DNA from: Nostoc parmelioides FACHB-3921
Lineage (GTDB): Bacteria > Cyanobacteriota > Cyanobacteriia > Cyanobacteriales > Nostocaceae
Direction: 5' to 3'
Length of the DNA stretch: 64,000 nucleotides
Assembly: GCF_014696625.1 (NCBI RefSeq)
Contig: NZ_JACJQL010000040.1
Location: 1-64,000 of the forward strand
Shown here piece after piece: positions 9,993 to 17,831 of this stretch. The notes under the pieces are model-generated. The model did no database searches and had not been told where the DNA came from. It worked only from the letters and a program-made list of their open reading frames with translations. Each line of letters begins with the position of its first letter. Position 1 is the first letter of the stretch. A program made the position numbers and the translations under genes.

Positions 9993-10034
9993 AAAATGGC
10001 CTTTGAGAATTAGATTAGACTCAGAGGCCATTTT
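9993..10034 (-). terminator. Stem-loop between small membrane protein and ABC exporter
   Basis: AAAATGGCCTTTGAG (9993-10007) pairs with CTCAGAGGCCATTTT (10020-10034) over 15 positions with a single G-U pair and a 12-nt loop. It lies 69 bp beyond the stop codon of the small protein gene and 41 bp upstream of the ABC gene. The A/T-rich ends give short T tracts in both directions. It probably terminates or attenuates leftward transcription before the exporter gene. Confidence 0.6.
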
Positions 10035-10102
10035 TACTTTTAGAGATTAAAGATGTTTTAATATCCCTAAAAATAACTGTTATGAGAATTACATCGAATA
10101 GA

Positions 10103-10510
10103 CTAAATTATTGGTTCTTCATCAACAATTTCGATGTTTTTTGGCACAGGAGGTTCTTCTCCAAACTCGGTAACAACTACTGAATCAAGATGATGTTCGA
10201 GTTTGAGTTTTAAGTCATCTGTAATAGGTAATTCTTTAATTTCTTTGAGCAGAAATCTCACAGATTCAGTTTTGCTACGTTCTTTATAAATGAGCTTGAG
10301 AACGTTTTCAACTCCAAATTCTGCAATATATTCCCCTAGAATACCTACCAGACCAAGTATTCCCAAACCTCCTAATAAGCCGAATGGCCCTCCCAACGAT
10401 GAGAGTAAAGTTACAACGGCGGCGACACTACCCCCTGATGTAGCAGTTGCAACTACAAAAATGATCCCAGGAAGACCTAAAGCAGCAATTTTTTTGACTA
10501 GTTCATCCAT
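10103..10510 (-). CDS. Small Gly-rich membrane protein of unknown function
   Basis: I do not recognise a named family. The 135-residue protein has two hydrophobic segments between about residues 8 and 62. The second is extremely Gly-rich, with a GGPFGLLGGLGILGLVGILG run that gives GxxxG spacing. A charged helical region follows (about 65-110), then an acidic Pro-rich tail. The pattern suggests a Gly-zipper membrane insertion module with a soluble helical tail. It lies between the patatin-like lipase and an ABC exporter, all on the same strand, within the microviridin locus. A role as membrane-active effector, immunity protein or small accessory protein is conceivable, but nothing in the sequence settles it. 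Confidence 0.6.
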   Translation of the reverse strand: MDELVKKIAALGLPGIIFVVATATSGGSVAAVVTLLSSLGGPFGLLGGLGILGLVGILGEYIAEFGVENVLKLIYKERSKTESVRFLLKEIKELPITDDLKLKLEHHLDSVVVTEFGEEPPVPKNIEIVDEEPII

Positions 10511-10664
10511 TGTATTTACCTACGATCCTTATAAGGTGAAAAATGACTAAGAAAGTCATGACTAATTTCTTCAAAAAAGAAATTACAATCTTACTTCCCG
10601 CACATAACATTGGCAATTACAAAATGTATACCAGTTGTTTAGTGCAAGATATAAGAAACCTGAT

Positions 10665-12755
10665 TTAGCCCAACAAAAGCTCACAAAGTTCATCGATTTG
10701 TTGACTTTTTTCAGAAATCATTCTGTGGGCTACAGCTTGTAGCTGACGAGTATTTTGTAGTTTGGTATTATCTATTGCTTCTAGCTCACTATCTAACAAA
10801 GTTTGAAAGCGATAATAAAAACTTTTAGCTTCTTTATTGCTAGGTTCAAACAACTGTTCTAATTCTCCAGATACCGCTCCGCTACCACCGTCAAACACAA
10901 TATTTAAAAGTGGTCTTCCCCATTGTAAGAGTCCCCAATTTTTGACTTCTTTATAAGGGTAAGCACTTGTTGGTGAACCTGTACCTAAAGAAACTACTAA
11001 AATATCTTCTTGATTGAGGACTGTTTGGGCTTTTCGTTTACTACTAATTTGCGCTTCTAAAATAGCTAAATGGGCCGGATTATTCGCAAATACTCCACCA
11101 TCAATTAAAGTATAAACAATAGCACTATTTTCGGGACTAACAATACGATGAGGCGCAAAATAAGTCGGGGTGGCACTAGTGGCTAATGCTACATCTAAGA
11201 GGGATAAATTACCACACAATTTATGAAAATTCTTAGATTCTATTTGCTGTTTTTCTAGTTGGTTTGTAAAAAATACCGGAATTCGCTGCTCAATATCGTA
11301 ACTAGTTACAAAAACTTTTTTAAGATTATTTTCTAGAGGGGTGTTCCCCAAATATTGCCTTAAAATTTCTTCTTTGCTTTTGGAAGGATATTTTGGCTGG
11401 AGAAATATATCCTCTAACGGGCCAAGTAGTCTTTCAAATAATGGCTCATAAAATATTTCTACTCCATACTCAAGAAATAACTGTACAAGGTCTTCAGCAG
11501 TATATTCAGATAATGGCAATTCTTCAGATGAATTTAATCGGGGTTTAGTTAGTCCCAGTGCTAAAATTCCGCCGCTTGAGGTACCAGCAATTAAATCAAA
11601 TAAACTAAATATAGGCTGTTGTGTCCGCCGTTCAATTTCCGCTAGGAGTAATGCAGGAATAATGCCCCGAATACCGCCTCCATCAATGGAAAGTATTTTA
11701 TATTTGGGACTTGATTTTGTATTCATAATTTCTGGTGATTCTGCCTGAATGAATGTTTGTAATTGTTGGCTATTTACAAGCACTTCATTTTGGTCAATTT
11801 TGCTTGCTTCTTCAGGTGATGGAAGATTGATTAGAGTTGCAATAATTTCTGATTCTTCGCTGTTTATTTCTGTCTGTTGAATTTCTGTTGTTTGGTCTTC
11901 GTTGTTACTAACTAACGGTACTGTTGCTGCCAATAAATCTGTGGTTAATGTTGAAATACTTGTTTCGGCAATAATTCCTATCTCAAATTGGACATCTTCC
12001 TGGATATCGTCTTGACTGGATAATTGTGCTGCAAATGGAACTGGATTAGATGATGGTGTTGCAAATGGAATTTGCGCTAAATCCCAGCTAGGATTACCCC
12101 GAAAATTTCCTTGATAGGATTTTCCAACTCTGTTTTTAACAGTTGTTCCTTGCCCTTCATCTAATTTCCAATAAGCCACTAATCCTTGTTCATCCCCGAC
12201 GATTAGCCCACAATGATGGGTCTTAATTTGTGTCTGAGTACATGGATAATTCCAGACACTAATGTTTGCTAATTGCCCTGTAAAATAGACTTGCTTGTGT
12301 AAGGTTGCACCCAAAGTTATGGAGCTTGTTGCTTTGTTTAAAGATGAACCTCTCAGAGAGTCATTGTACTCATGATCATCAAGATATACTGTGATTTGAC
12401 CGCTATTAAAAACAATGGCAAAAAAGTGCCATTGTCCTATGGTTAATTCTCCATTACCAAAGGTTTTGATACCCTTGCTAATAGTTTCATCAATAAAGAT
12501 ATCTAAACTCCCTGTTTCACTGATGCCGAATTCAAAATTATCACTGTATCGATCTGAAGAACGAGCAAAAAATACATTCCGCGTTCCATAGCTGGTGAAT
12601 TTTTCTGTTAATTTATGAGGATTTATCCACCCTGAAACTGTAAAGGCTGAACTCCCTTGAGCAAAAACGCCGCCAATATCGTTTCTGCCAAAATCTATAT
12701 AATCATCTACCCCATCAAATGTTAAAACTGTTTGTGTATTTGCTAGGTTTGTCAC
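10665..12755 (-). CDS. LamG-patatin fusion: patatin-like phospholipase
   Basis: The 696-residue protein has an N-terminal LamG/concanavalin-like lectin domain (about residues 10-230; begins LTFDGVDDYIDFG, later GLVAYWKLDEG). A low-complexity linker of about 110 residues follows, then a patatin domain (about 350-640). The catalytic features are complete: oxyanion loop DGGGIRG, nucleophile motif GTSSGG (GxSxG), and DGGVFANNPA carrying the Asp of the Ser-Asp dyad. The expected activity is lipid acyl hydrolysis. The LamG part may bind a glycan or surface. The start is GTG at 12755 with GGAG 11 nt upstream; no ATG lies nearby. Its position next to mdnC on the same strand is unusual for a microviridin locus, and whether it acts on the peptide, on membranes or independently is unknown. 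Confidence 0.85.
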   Translation of the reverse strand: MTNLANTQTVLTFDGVDDYIDFGRNDIGGVFAQGSSAFTVSGWINPHKLTEKFTSYGTRNVFFARSSDRYSDNFEFGISETGSLDIFIDETISKGIKTFGNGELTIGQWHFFAIVFNSGQITVYLDDHEYNDSLRGSSLNKATSSITLGATLHKQVYFTGQLANISVWNYPCTQTQIKTHHCGLIVGDEQGLVAYWKLDEGQGTTVKNRVGKSYQGNFRGNPSWDLAQIPFATPSSNPVPFAAQLSSQDDIQEDVQFEIGIIAETSISTLTTDLLAATVPLVSNNEDQTTEIQQTEINSEESEIIATLINLPSPEEASKIDQNEVLVNSQQLQTFIQAESPEIMNTKSSPKYKILSIDGGGIRGIIPALLLAEIERRTQQPIFSLFDLIAGTSSGGILALGLTKPRLNSSEELPLSEYTAEDLVQLFLEYGVEIFYEPLFERLLGPLEDIFLQPKYPSKSKEEILRQYLGNTPLENNLKKVFVTSYDIEQRIPVFFTNQLEKQQIESKNFHKLCGNLSLLDVALATSATPTYFAPHRIVSPENSAIVYTLIDGGVFANNPAHLAILEAQISSKRKAQTVLNQEDILVVSLGTGSPTSAYPYKEVKNWGLLQWGRPLLNIVFDGGSGAVSGELEQLFEPSNKEAKSFYYRFQTLLDSELEAIDNTKLQNTRQLQAVAHRMISEKSQQIDELCELLLG

Positions 12756-12841
12756 AAGTTTTTAATCTCCAAATATAAATATATACATATAATTTAAAAA
12801 TCATTTATTAGTATCAATAACAAACATCAACAATGCTCATA

Positions 12842-13819
12842 CTAACTTTTATTAGTTAGTAATACTTCGGCGATCGCCTGGGAAATAGGGTAGTATGGCG
12901 GATATATCTCCATCCAGAAAAACTCCCCGACTGGGTTCACTTCTAGGAATACATGGCGACCATCAGGGGTAACAATAATATCAATTGCTCCGTACTTTAA
13001 GCCAAAGTTAGCCATCAATTTGAGTAGTTTTTTCTCAATATCTTCTGGTAAGCTATAAGGCTGCCAATTCTTAGCTAATTTTTTCCCTTCTTTGCGCCAG
13101 TCATAAGTAGAGCCTGGCAAACTTTGAGAGTCTACTGCGGCAGTAAATACGTGGTGTCCAACAATAGTTGTCCGCAACTCCAGCGCCTTCGGTACGTTTT
13201 CTTGAAACGTCATGGGGCAAAAACACAGTCCTTCCATATCCTCCAGATCATCATCTGTAATTGGAGTAGTAAATACGACATTTTCTCGCCCTTGGTCATC
13301 ATAGATGGCGAAGGAAGAAAGCATTTTAGTAATGATGCCTTGCGGACAATCTTGAGCGAATTTCTTGACAGCTTCGGGATTGTTGGAAGTTAAGGTACGG
13401 GGAGTTAAAAGTCCAACTTCTTTGGCAACTTTCAACTGTAGTTGCTTATTATTAGCCCGGTCTACATTTGCCATTTGATCAAAGTGAAATCCTGGGAGGC
13501 TGGCAATCATACCCCTGACAGTAACGCGACATTCTTGAATTGACGCATCTCTGTATTGCTTGTCCATTGAATCGGGGATTTTCTGCCCGTAGCGCATCCG
13601 CCGATACCAAACTGATGATACTTCACTCAAATCAAGCTTTTGTTCGCCATCAGTAATAATTACCTGTTCAGTATCACCGCAGTAAATATCTAGCTTAACT
13701 TCGGTGGGATATCTATCTGTATCAAAGCGAAATGCTTTTTCTCCCCTGGCTTCTATTTCTTTGATTACTAAAGGAATACTTTCGTTATCATGACTAAATG
13801 TAACTATTAATACGGTCAT
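12842..13819 (-). CDS. mdnC: MdnC/MvdD-type ATP-grasp ligase (microviridin ester formation)
   Basis: The 325-residue protein starts MTVLIVTFSHDNESIPLVIK and has the ATP-grasp layout of microviridin macrocyclases, with the conserved FRFDTDRYPTEV segment and the C-terminal LEVNPVGEFFW metal/ATP-binding stretch. In characterised systems this paralogue forms the two omega-ester bonds (Thr-Asp and Ser-Glu) before the amide ligase acts. The MdnC rather than MdnB assignment rests on the N-terminal signature and on order A-B-C. I use the ATG at 13819; an upstream in-frame start at 13864 would overlap mdnB. It begins 7 nt after the mdnB stop, so the two are translationally close. Paralogy with mdnB is obvious along the whole length. 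Confidence 0.9.
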   Translation of the reverse strand: MTVLIVTFSHDNESIPLVIKEIEARGEKAFRFDTDRYPTEVKLDIYCGDTEQVIITDGEQKLDLSEVSSVWYRRMRYGQKIPDSMDKQYRDASIQECRVTVRGMIASLPGFHFDQMANVDRANNKQLQLKVAKEVGLLTPRTLTSNNPEAVKKFAQDCPQGIITKMLSSFAIYDDQGRENVVFTTPITDDDLEDMEGLCFCPMTFQENVPKALELRTTIVGHHVFTAAVDSQSLPGSTYDWRKEGKKLAKNWQPYSLPEDIEKKLLKLMANFGLKYGAIDIIVTPDGRHVFLEVNPVGEFFWMEIYPPYYPISQAIAEVLLTNKS

Positions 13820-13826
13820 AAAAGTA

Positions 13827-14810
13827 TCAATTTTGAAGTAAAGTATCTGCGATCGCCTCTGCAATGGGTAAGTCTAAATCTTTCTCCAGCATTCCCCACT
13901 CGCCTATCGGGTTAACTTCCAAAAAGACGTATTCTCCTGATGGTGTGAGGATGAAATCTAACGAACCAAATAACAGCCCGAATTTCCCCATAAAATCTTG
14001 CAGGCGACGAACCAATTCATCAGGAAGCTGGTGATGTTGCCATGCACCCACTCCAACACCTGGTTTACGCCAATCAGCTTTGGTTGCTGCATACACATCT
14101 GCATTCAGCGCCCCCACAAAAACCTTGCCATTTACATACACCACCCGCAACTCCATCTGCTTGGGGATTTGCTCTTGAAAAACCATTGGACAATAACGCA
14201 GTGACTCGGCATCTTCTAAGTCTTTTTCTTTAACGACGCTGGTGTAAAGAAAAAACGCAGAATTAGCTTCCATACTCCGGGAAAGAGTGGTTAAAAGCTT
14301 GCTCACCATTTTGCCATTCACTTGTCCAAAAAATTCCCTGGCTGCTTGGGCTTTGTTGGTGACAAGAGTCTGGGGAATGACAAAACCTACCTCAGACGCA
14401 ATTCGCAGTTGACGCAGCTTATTATTTGCATAATTTATCCGTTCTAAATCATCTACCCATTTAGCCCCCTTGAGGCTGTCCCAAAAAGCATCTAAAGTTG
14501 CTGTTGATTCTCTAATGCAGGCTTCTTGGAACTTTGGCGCTAATTCTTGACTCAGGCTTGGTTCCCAAATACGACGCAACCACACAGATTGCACCTGCTC
14601 TGTGCTGATATAGTGGTTGTCATATTCTATAGTGTGGTAGCTTTTAGACTTGTCAAAATGTGCTGTTAATTGCACTTGTAGAGGAAACTTGTCTGTATCT
14701 AAACGAAACGGTTGCACCCCTTTTTTTGCCAAGGCTTCTGCTACTCTATCTATTGTGAAAAAATCACCACTGTGAGTGATTAATAAAACAACATCACGAG
14801 ACAGGTGCAT
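13827..14810 (-). CDS. mdnB: MdnB/MvdC-type ATP-grasp ligase (microviridin amide formation)
   Basis: The 327-residue ATP-grasp ligase begins MHLSRDVVLLITHSGDFF and has the family's FRLDTDKFPLQVQL segment and C-terminal LEVNPIGEWGML. Characterised MdnB/MvdC enzymes form the Lys-to-acidic-residue amide that closes the microviridin cage after the esters are made. Which of the two ligases does which step is taken from family knowledge. It follows the precursor gene and a stem-loop (14837-14870) and is tightly coupled to mdnC (7-nt gap). ATG at 14810 is the natural start. Confidence 0.9.
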   Translation of the reverse strand: MHLSRDVVLLITHSGDFFTIDRVAEALAKKGVQPFRLDTDKFPLQVQLTAHFDKSKSYHTIEYDNHYISTEQVQSVWLRRIWEPSLSQELAPKFQEACIRESTATLDAFWDSLKGAKWVDDLERINYANNKLRQLRIASEVGFVIPQTLVTNKAQAAREFFGQVNGKMVSKLLTTLSRSMEANSAFFLYTSVVKEKDLEDAESLRYCPMVFQEQIPKQMELRVVYVNGKVFVGALNADVYAATKADWRKPGVGVGAWQHHQLPDELVRRLQDFMGKFGLLFGSLDFILTPSGEYVFLEVNPIGEWGMLEKDLDLPIAEAIADTLLQN

Positions 14811-14836
14811 AAAATATTTGCTTTTAAAATTTCTTC

Positions 14837-14870
14837 TAGATACCCGACTTTCTAATAAGTCGGATATCTA
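14837..14870 (-). terminator. Stem-loop between precursor region and mdnB (attenuator)
   Basis: TAGATACCCGACTT (14837-14850) pairs with AAGTCGGATATCTA (14857-14870), 14 positions with one G-U pair and a 6-nt loop. In the leftward reading it is followed by a mixed A/T stretch rather than a clean T run, so partial termination is more likely than a full stop. Such a site between precursor and ligase genes would raise precursor levels over enzyme levels. Confidence 0.55.
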
Positions 14871-14930
14871 AAATTTTTATCTTAAATCGCTGATCATTTC
14901 TACTAAATATTAGTATGGATGTTCAGCAAT

Positions 14931-15002
14931 TTATTCTGCCAAGAAACGAACAAATGATGGAAATTTTCCCATATTTGCTGCTTTAACTATGTTCTTCAAC
15001 AC
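14931..15002 (-). pseudogene. Leader-only relic of a second microviridin precursor
   Basis: A short frame on the minus strand, open between stops at 15030-15032 and 14931-14933, reads VLKNIVKAANMGKFPSFVRF then LAE and stops. It aligns without gaps to residues 1-23 of the intact MdnA, matching at N, VK, N, P, F, RF, L and E, including the PFFARFLE-type recognition helix (here PSFVRFLAE). The stop falls right after the helix and no TxKYPSD core follows before the stem-loop. Only GTG (15002), TTG (14999) or an internal ATG (14972) could start it. It looks like a decayed duplicate of the precursor, or a leader-only peptide. It lies between mdnA and mdnB. Confidence 0.6.
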
Positions 15003-15095
15003 AGAATTATTTCTTGGTGTTGGTTGTTCTCAGTCAGTAACTATCAAACAATTGATAACTACTATTCCCTTAATTTCAGATACAAAATAGTGGAA

Positions 15096-15239
15096 TTATT
15101 GGTCTTCCAAATCTGAAGGATACTTGAAAGTCCAAGGGAAAGAAGGCGGATCTGTACCTTCTGTAGCTTGCTCTTCCAAGAAACGGGCAAAGAACGGTAC
15201 CACTGCAACATTCACTGTTTTGACGGTGTTTGTAGACAT
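15096..15239 (-). CDS. mdnA: Microviridin precursor peptide MdnA
   Basis: The 47-residue peptide starts MSTNTVKTVNVAVVPFFARF. The PFFARFLE helix (residues 15-22), which the ATP-grasp ligases recognise, is intact. The core at residues 37-47 is TFKYPSDLEDQ, a clear TxKYPSDx(D/E)(D/E) microviridin core. By family precedent the esters would join Thr37-Asp43 and Ser42-Glu45, and the amide Lys39-Asp46. Asp rather than the more usual Glu at the lactam position is a small variation. AGGA lies about 10 nt before the ATG. The gene lies in another frame from the longer, meaningless 78-codon ORF over the same bases. Microviridins are serine-protease inhibitors; Phe38 is the residue that would set specificity. 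A terminator upstream (15433-15457) implies its own promoter. Confidence 0.95.
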   Translation of the reverse strand: MSTNTVKTVNVAVVPFFARFLEEQATEGTDPPSFPWTFKYPSDLEDQ

Positions 15240-15307
15240 GGTGTTTTTTCCTAAGGAAAATTCTTTTAGCAACTAAAGATATACCAGTAATTAAATACGT
15301 GTGCAAG

Positions 15308-15390
15308 GACATTTAAGACAGTTAAGAGGTAATTGTATTAATTTATTTAAGACAGTTAGGACATTTAAGATAGTTCAGTAGACAGTTAAG
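15308..15390. promoter_or_regulatory. Array of GACAGTTAAG-like boxes upstream of mdnA
   Basis: Boxes start at 15308 (GACATTTAAG), 15317 (GACAGTTAAG), 15351 (GACAGTTAGG), 15359 (GACATTTAAG) and 15381 (GACAGTTAAG). The nearest lies 69 bp upstream of the mdnA ATG. Offsets of 9, 34, 8 and 22 bp resemble those of the array upstream of the NRPS loading gene (33, 21, 9). Shared boxes at both biosynthetic starts suggest co-regulation. The binding protein is unknown and a passive repeat is not excluded. Confidence 0.5.
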
Positions 15391-15432
15391 TGAATTTGCA
15401 AAAATTAAGGGTTAAATATAATTTACTACTAC

Positions 15433-15457
15433 ACAAAAAAATCCGCCCACACGGACT
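15433..15457 (-). terminator. Rho-independent-like terminator after the 669-aa ABC exporter
   Basis: Read leftwards, AGTCCG, a 6-nt loop and CGGATT are followed directly by a run of T. The stem is 6 bp with one G-U pair, so it is short but well placed, about 160 nt past the exporter's stop codon. It would separate the exporter transcript from mdnA. A heptamer repeat (AATTCAAAATTCAAAATT, 15465-15482) lies just before it. The rest of the 15240-15618 spacer holds only the box array and the mdnA leader. Confidence 0.5.
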
Positions 15458-15618
15458 CTTAATAATTCAAAATTCAAAATTAAAGAAGGTTGGAGTTGGG
15501 GATGTTTTAGCCCAACTCAACTGATACTACCTGTAGTTGGACAATACTCACCAAAGGCCGGATATGGTGGGCATTGCTACAAATACTTATGTTTGTTCAA
15601 TTTTCTATCTGTAAGTCC

Positions 15619-17628
15619 CTAAACCCTTACCCATTTCAAAACCTTAGGATCTTTATCATAGCGATAGGTAATACCATCCCTAGTAGTGATAGCATCTCCT
15701 TTACTTGCCTTACTTCTAATAGTAGAAACAGAATAGTATGTTAAGGCGTTCATTTCCTTATGACTTAGCCTTTCATCTGTATTAATTGCTGGCTCATTGG
15801 GAGATTCATCTTCAGATGAAATATCAATTGTAACTTGAGTGTTGACTATTGGTTTAGTGATACCCTGTTTTTGATTTCGATAGTCCTCAACTCTCATAAG
15901 TTGCCAACTGGAATCTTGCACAAGTTCGAGAACCCATTGATGATAATCAAATAAACTTTCTCGATGTCCAACACTAATAAAAGTTGTTTTTGTTTCTTGT
16001 AACCTTTGATATAAACTGCCTTCATTTTTCAAATCTAAAGCACTGGTCGCTTCATCTAATATAGTGAACCTGGGATGCGTCACTAAGAGGCGTGCGAAAG
16101 CGAGGCGTTGTTGTTCTCCCAGCGATAATATATTTTCCCAGGGAACTTCAGTATCAAAACTGTCAACTCGACTTAACAAGTTTTGCAGATTAACTTGATG
16201 TAAAACTTCTTTGAGTTCTGCATCACTCATTTGACGATGAGTTTTAGGATAGAGTAATTGTTCACGCAAAGTTCCTAAAATTATATAAGGACGTTGGGGT
16301 AAGAATAGAACTTCTTTGAGGGGAGGTCGCATCAAACGACCTGTTCCCGCATTCCACAAGCCAGCGATCGCTCTCAATAGAGAACTTTTACCCCGACCAC
16401 TAGGCCCGACAATTAATAAACCCTCTCCAGGTTGGACGTTTAATGACAAGTTTTCGACTATCACCTGCTCATAATTTGGTGTTTGTAAAGTGACATTCTC
16501 AAAAGCAAAATGATTTTCTTCGATGGTTGTAATCGTACCGACGTTTTCTGGTGGTTTGGCTACCGCTTGTAAAGCATCTGAAAACTCGGATAAACGCTGG
16601 ACGTAACTAGAAAACCGTCCAGAAATGCCAAATTCAGCGATTAATTCCTCTAAAGCACCAGCAAAGAAATAACAAGCCGTAGTCGCTTGTCCAACTTGTC
16701 CAAAATCAATGTCGCCTCTGATATATAAAGGCGAGAGTACTAAAAGGGTGAGGAGTTCAATAGCAGATCGATATCCTCTGTTGAAAATTGCCTGATTTCT
16801 CTCCCAATTAATTTTGTGTTTCATATCATTGATGAGAGTACTAAATCGGCGTTGAATTATATTTTGTTCTTGTTCTTCTCCTTGAAAAAAAGCTACTGAC
16901 TCAGCGTGATTGCGGACATGAGTGAGAGAGTAGCTATAATCGGCTTTAGATTCAAGTTCTGCTTGATTAATTTTAATTAATTCTTGATTTAAGTAAACAG
17001 CAATAAAGTTACCTATAAAAGTGTAAATTAACAAAGCAATAGCTATCTGTTGAGAAATTGACCAGACAACTAATAAAAAAGTGATCATTTCCAGAATTTT
17101 CTCTAGGAAAGTAGCTGAAAAACTGAGCGCACTACTAGTAATTGGTTCAATTTCTTGAGATAACCGTTGATCTGGATTATCAATTTCAGGTACAAAGTTA
17201 ATTTTATAATAAGCACGATTGTGCAGATATTTATTTAATATATAATTATTTAGCCATTGATACCAGTCAAGGGAAATTTGTTTTCTAATAAATTTAGTAA
17301 ATCCTACCAACAGTGTTATAAAGACAAGTCCAACACCATAAATTAATATGGTGTCAACAAATTTAGGATAATTTCTTTCTTGAATAATGACATCAATTAA
17401 ATAGCGATGAATAAAAGTGTTAAAAGTGGTGACACCGACGAGAGCTAATATTGACAATATGAGGAGAATCAGCATTCCCCAGGCACGAATAACGTCTGAA
17501 AATGCTCTTTCTCCTGGCTTAGTAGGATACCAGTAAGGGCCGGCGATCGCCCTTACATCTTTCCAGAATTGAATAAAATCTAAAAAAGCATTTGTTGCAG
17601 GTTTAGCTTGAACAACTTGAGTAGGCAT
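15619..17628 (-). CDS. ABC exporter, SbmA/YddA-like, with C-terminal extension
   Basis: The 669-residue half-transporter has a membrane domain (about residues 45-345) and an ATPase domain (Walker A GPSGRGKSS near 405, signature LSLGEQQR, FTILDEATSALD). It is strongly similar to the 611-residue exporter at 8117-9952 but carries some 60 extra C-terminal residues (about 605-669; includes LSHKEMNALTYYSVSTIRSK), which look like a small soluble domain. It lies between the methylproline genes of the NRPS cluster and mdnA, all on one strand, so it could export either product. A terminator-like hairpin lies between it and mdnA. I would call this or its paralogue MdnE, without being able to choose. Confidence 0.8.
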   Translation of the reverse strand: MPTQVVQAKPATNAFLDFIQFWKDVRAIAGPYWYPTKPGERAFSDVIRAWGMLILLILSILALVGVTTFNTFIHRYLIDVIIQERNYPKFVDTILIYGVGLVFITLLVGFTKFIRKQISLDWYQWLNNYILNKYLHNRAYYKINFVPEIDNPDQRLSQEIEPITSSALSFSATFLEKILEMITFLLVVWSISQQIAIALLIYTFIGNFIAVYLNQELIKINQAELESKADYSYSLTHVRNHAESVAFFQGEEQEQNIIQRRFSTLINDMKHKINWERNQAIFNRGYRSAIELLTLLVLSPLYIRGDIDFGQVGQATTACYFFAGALEELIAEFGISGRFSSYVQRLSEFSDALQAVAKPPENVGTITTIEENHFAFENVTLQTPNYEQVIVENLSLNVQPGEGLLIVGPSGRGKSSLLRAIAGLWNAGTGRLMRPPLKEVLFLPQRPYIILGTLREQLLYPKTHRQMSDAELKEVLHQVNLQNLLSRVDSFDTEVPWENILSLGEQQRLAFARLLVTHPRFTILDEATSALDLKNEGSLYQRLQETKTTFISVGHRESLFDYHQWVLELVQDSSWQLMRVEDYRNQKQGITKPIVNTQVTIDISSEDESPNEPAINTDERLSHKEMNALTYYSVSTIRSKASKGDAITTRDGITYRYDKDPKVLKWVRV

Positions 17629-17831
17629 ATTTGAAAATTGGATATACTAATTTTTAGTATTGAATAATCAGAAATAATTACCGAAAAATTATTCTAGTCA
17701 CTAATAAACTGTTACGCATTTAAATCGTATATTTCGCACTCAGGTTGTCAAAAGTCCAAAGTCCACAGTCCAAGCGAGCCTTTAACTCTAGACTATTGAC
17801 TGTGGATAGCCCTGACGCAAGAATATTTGAT

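Noticed and set aside
15076-15312. 78-codon ORF over the mdnA region
   Set aside because: It is in another frame from mdnA, is Arg/Cys-rich with no family features, and the microviridin frame explains the bases.
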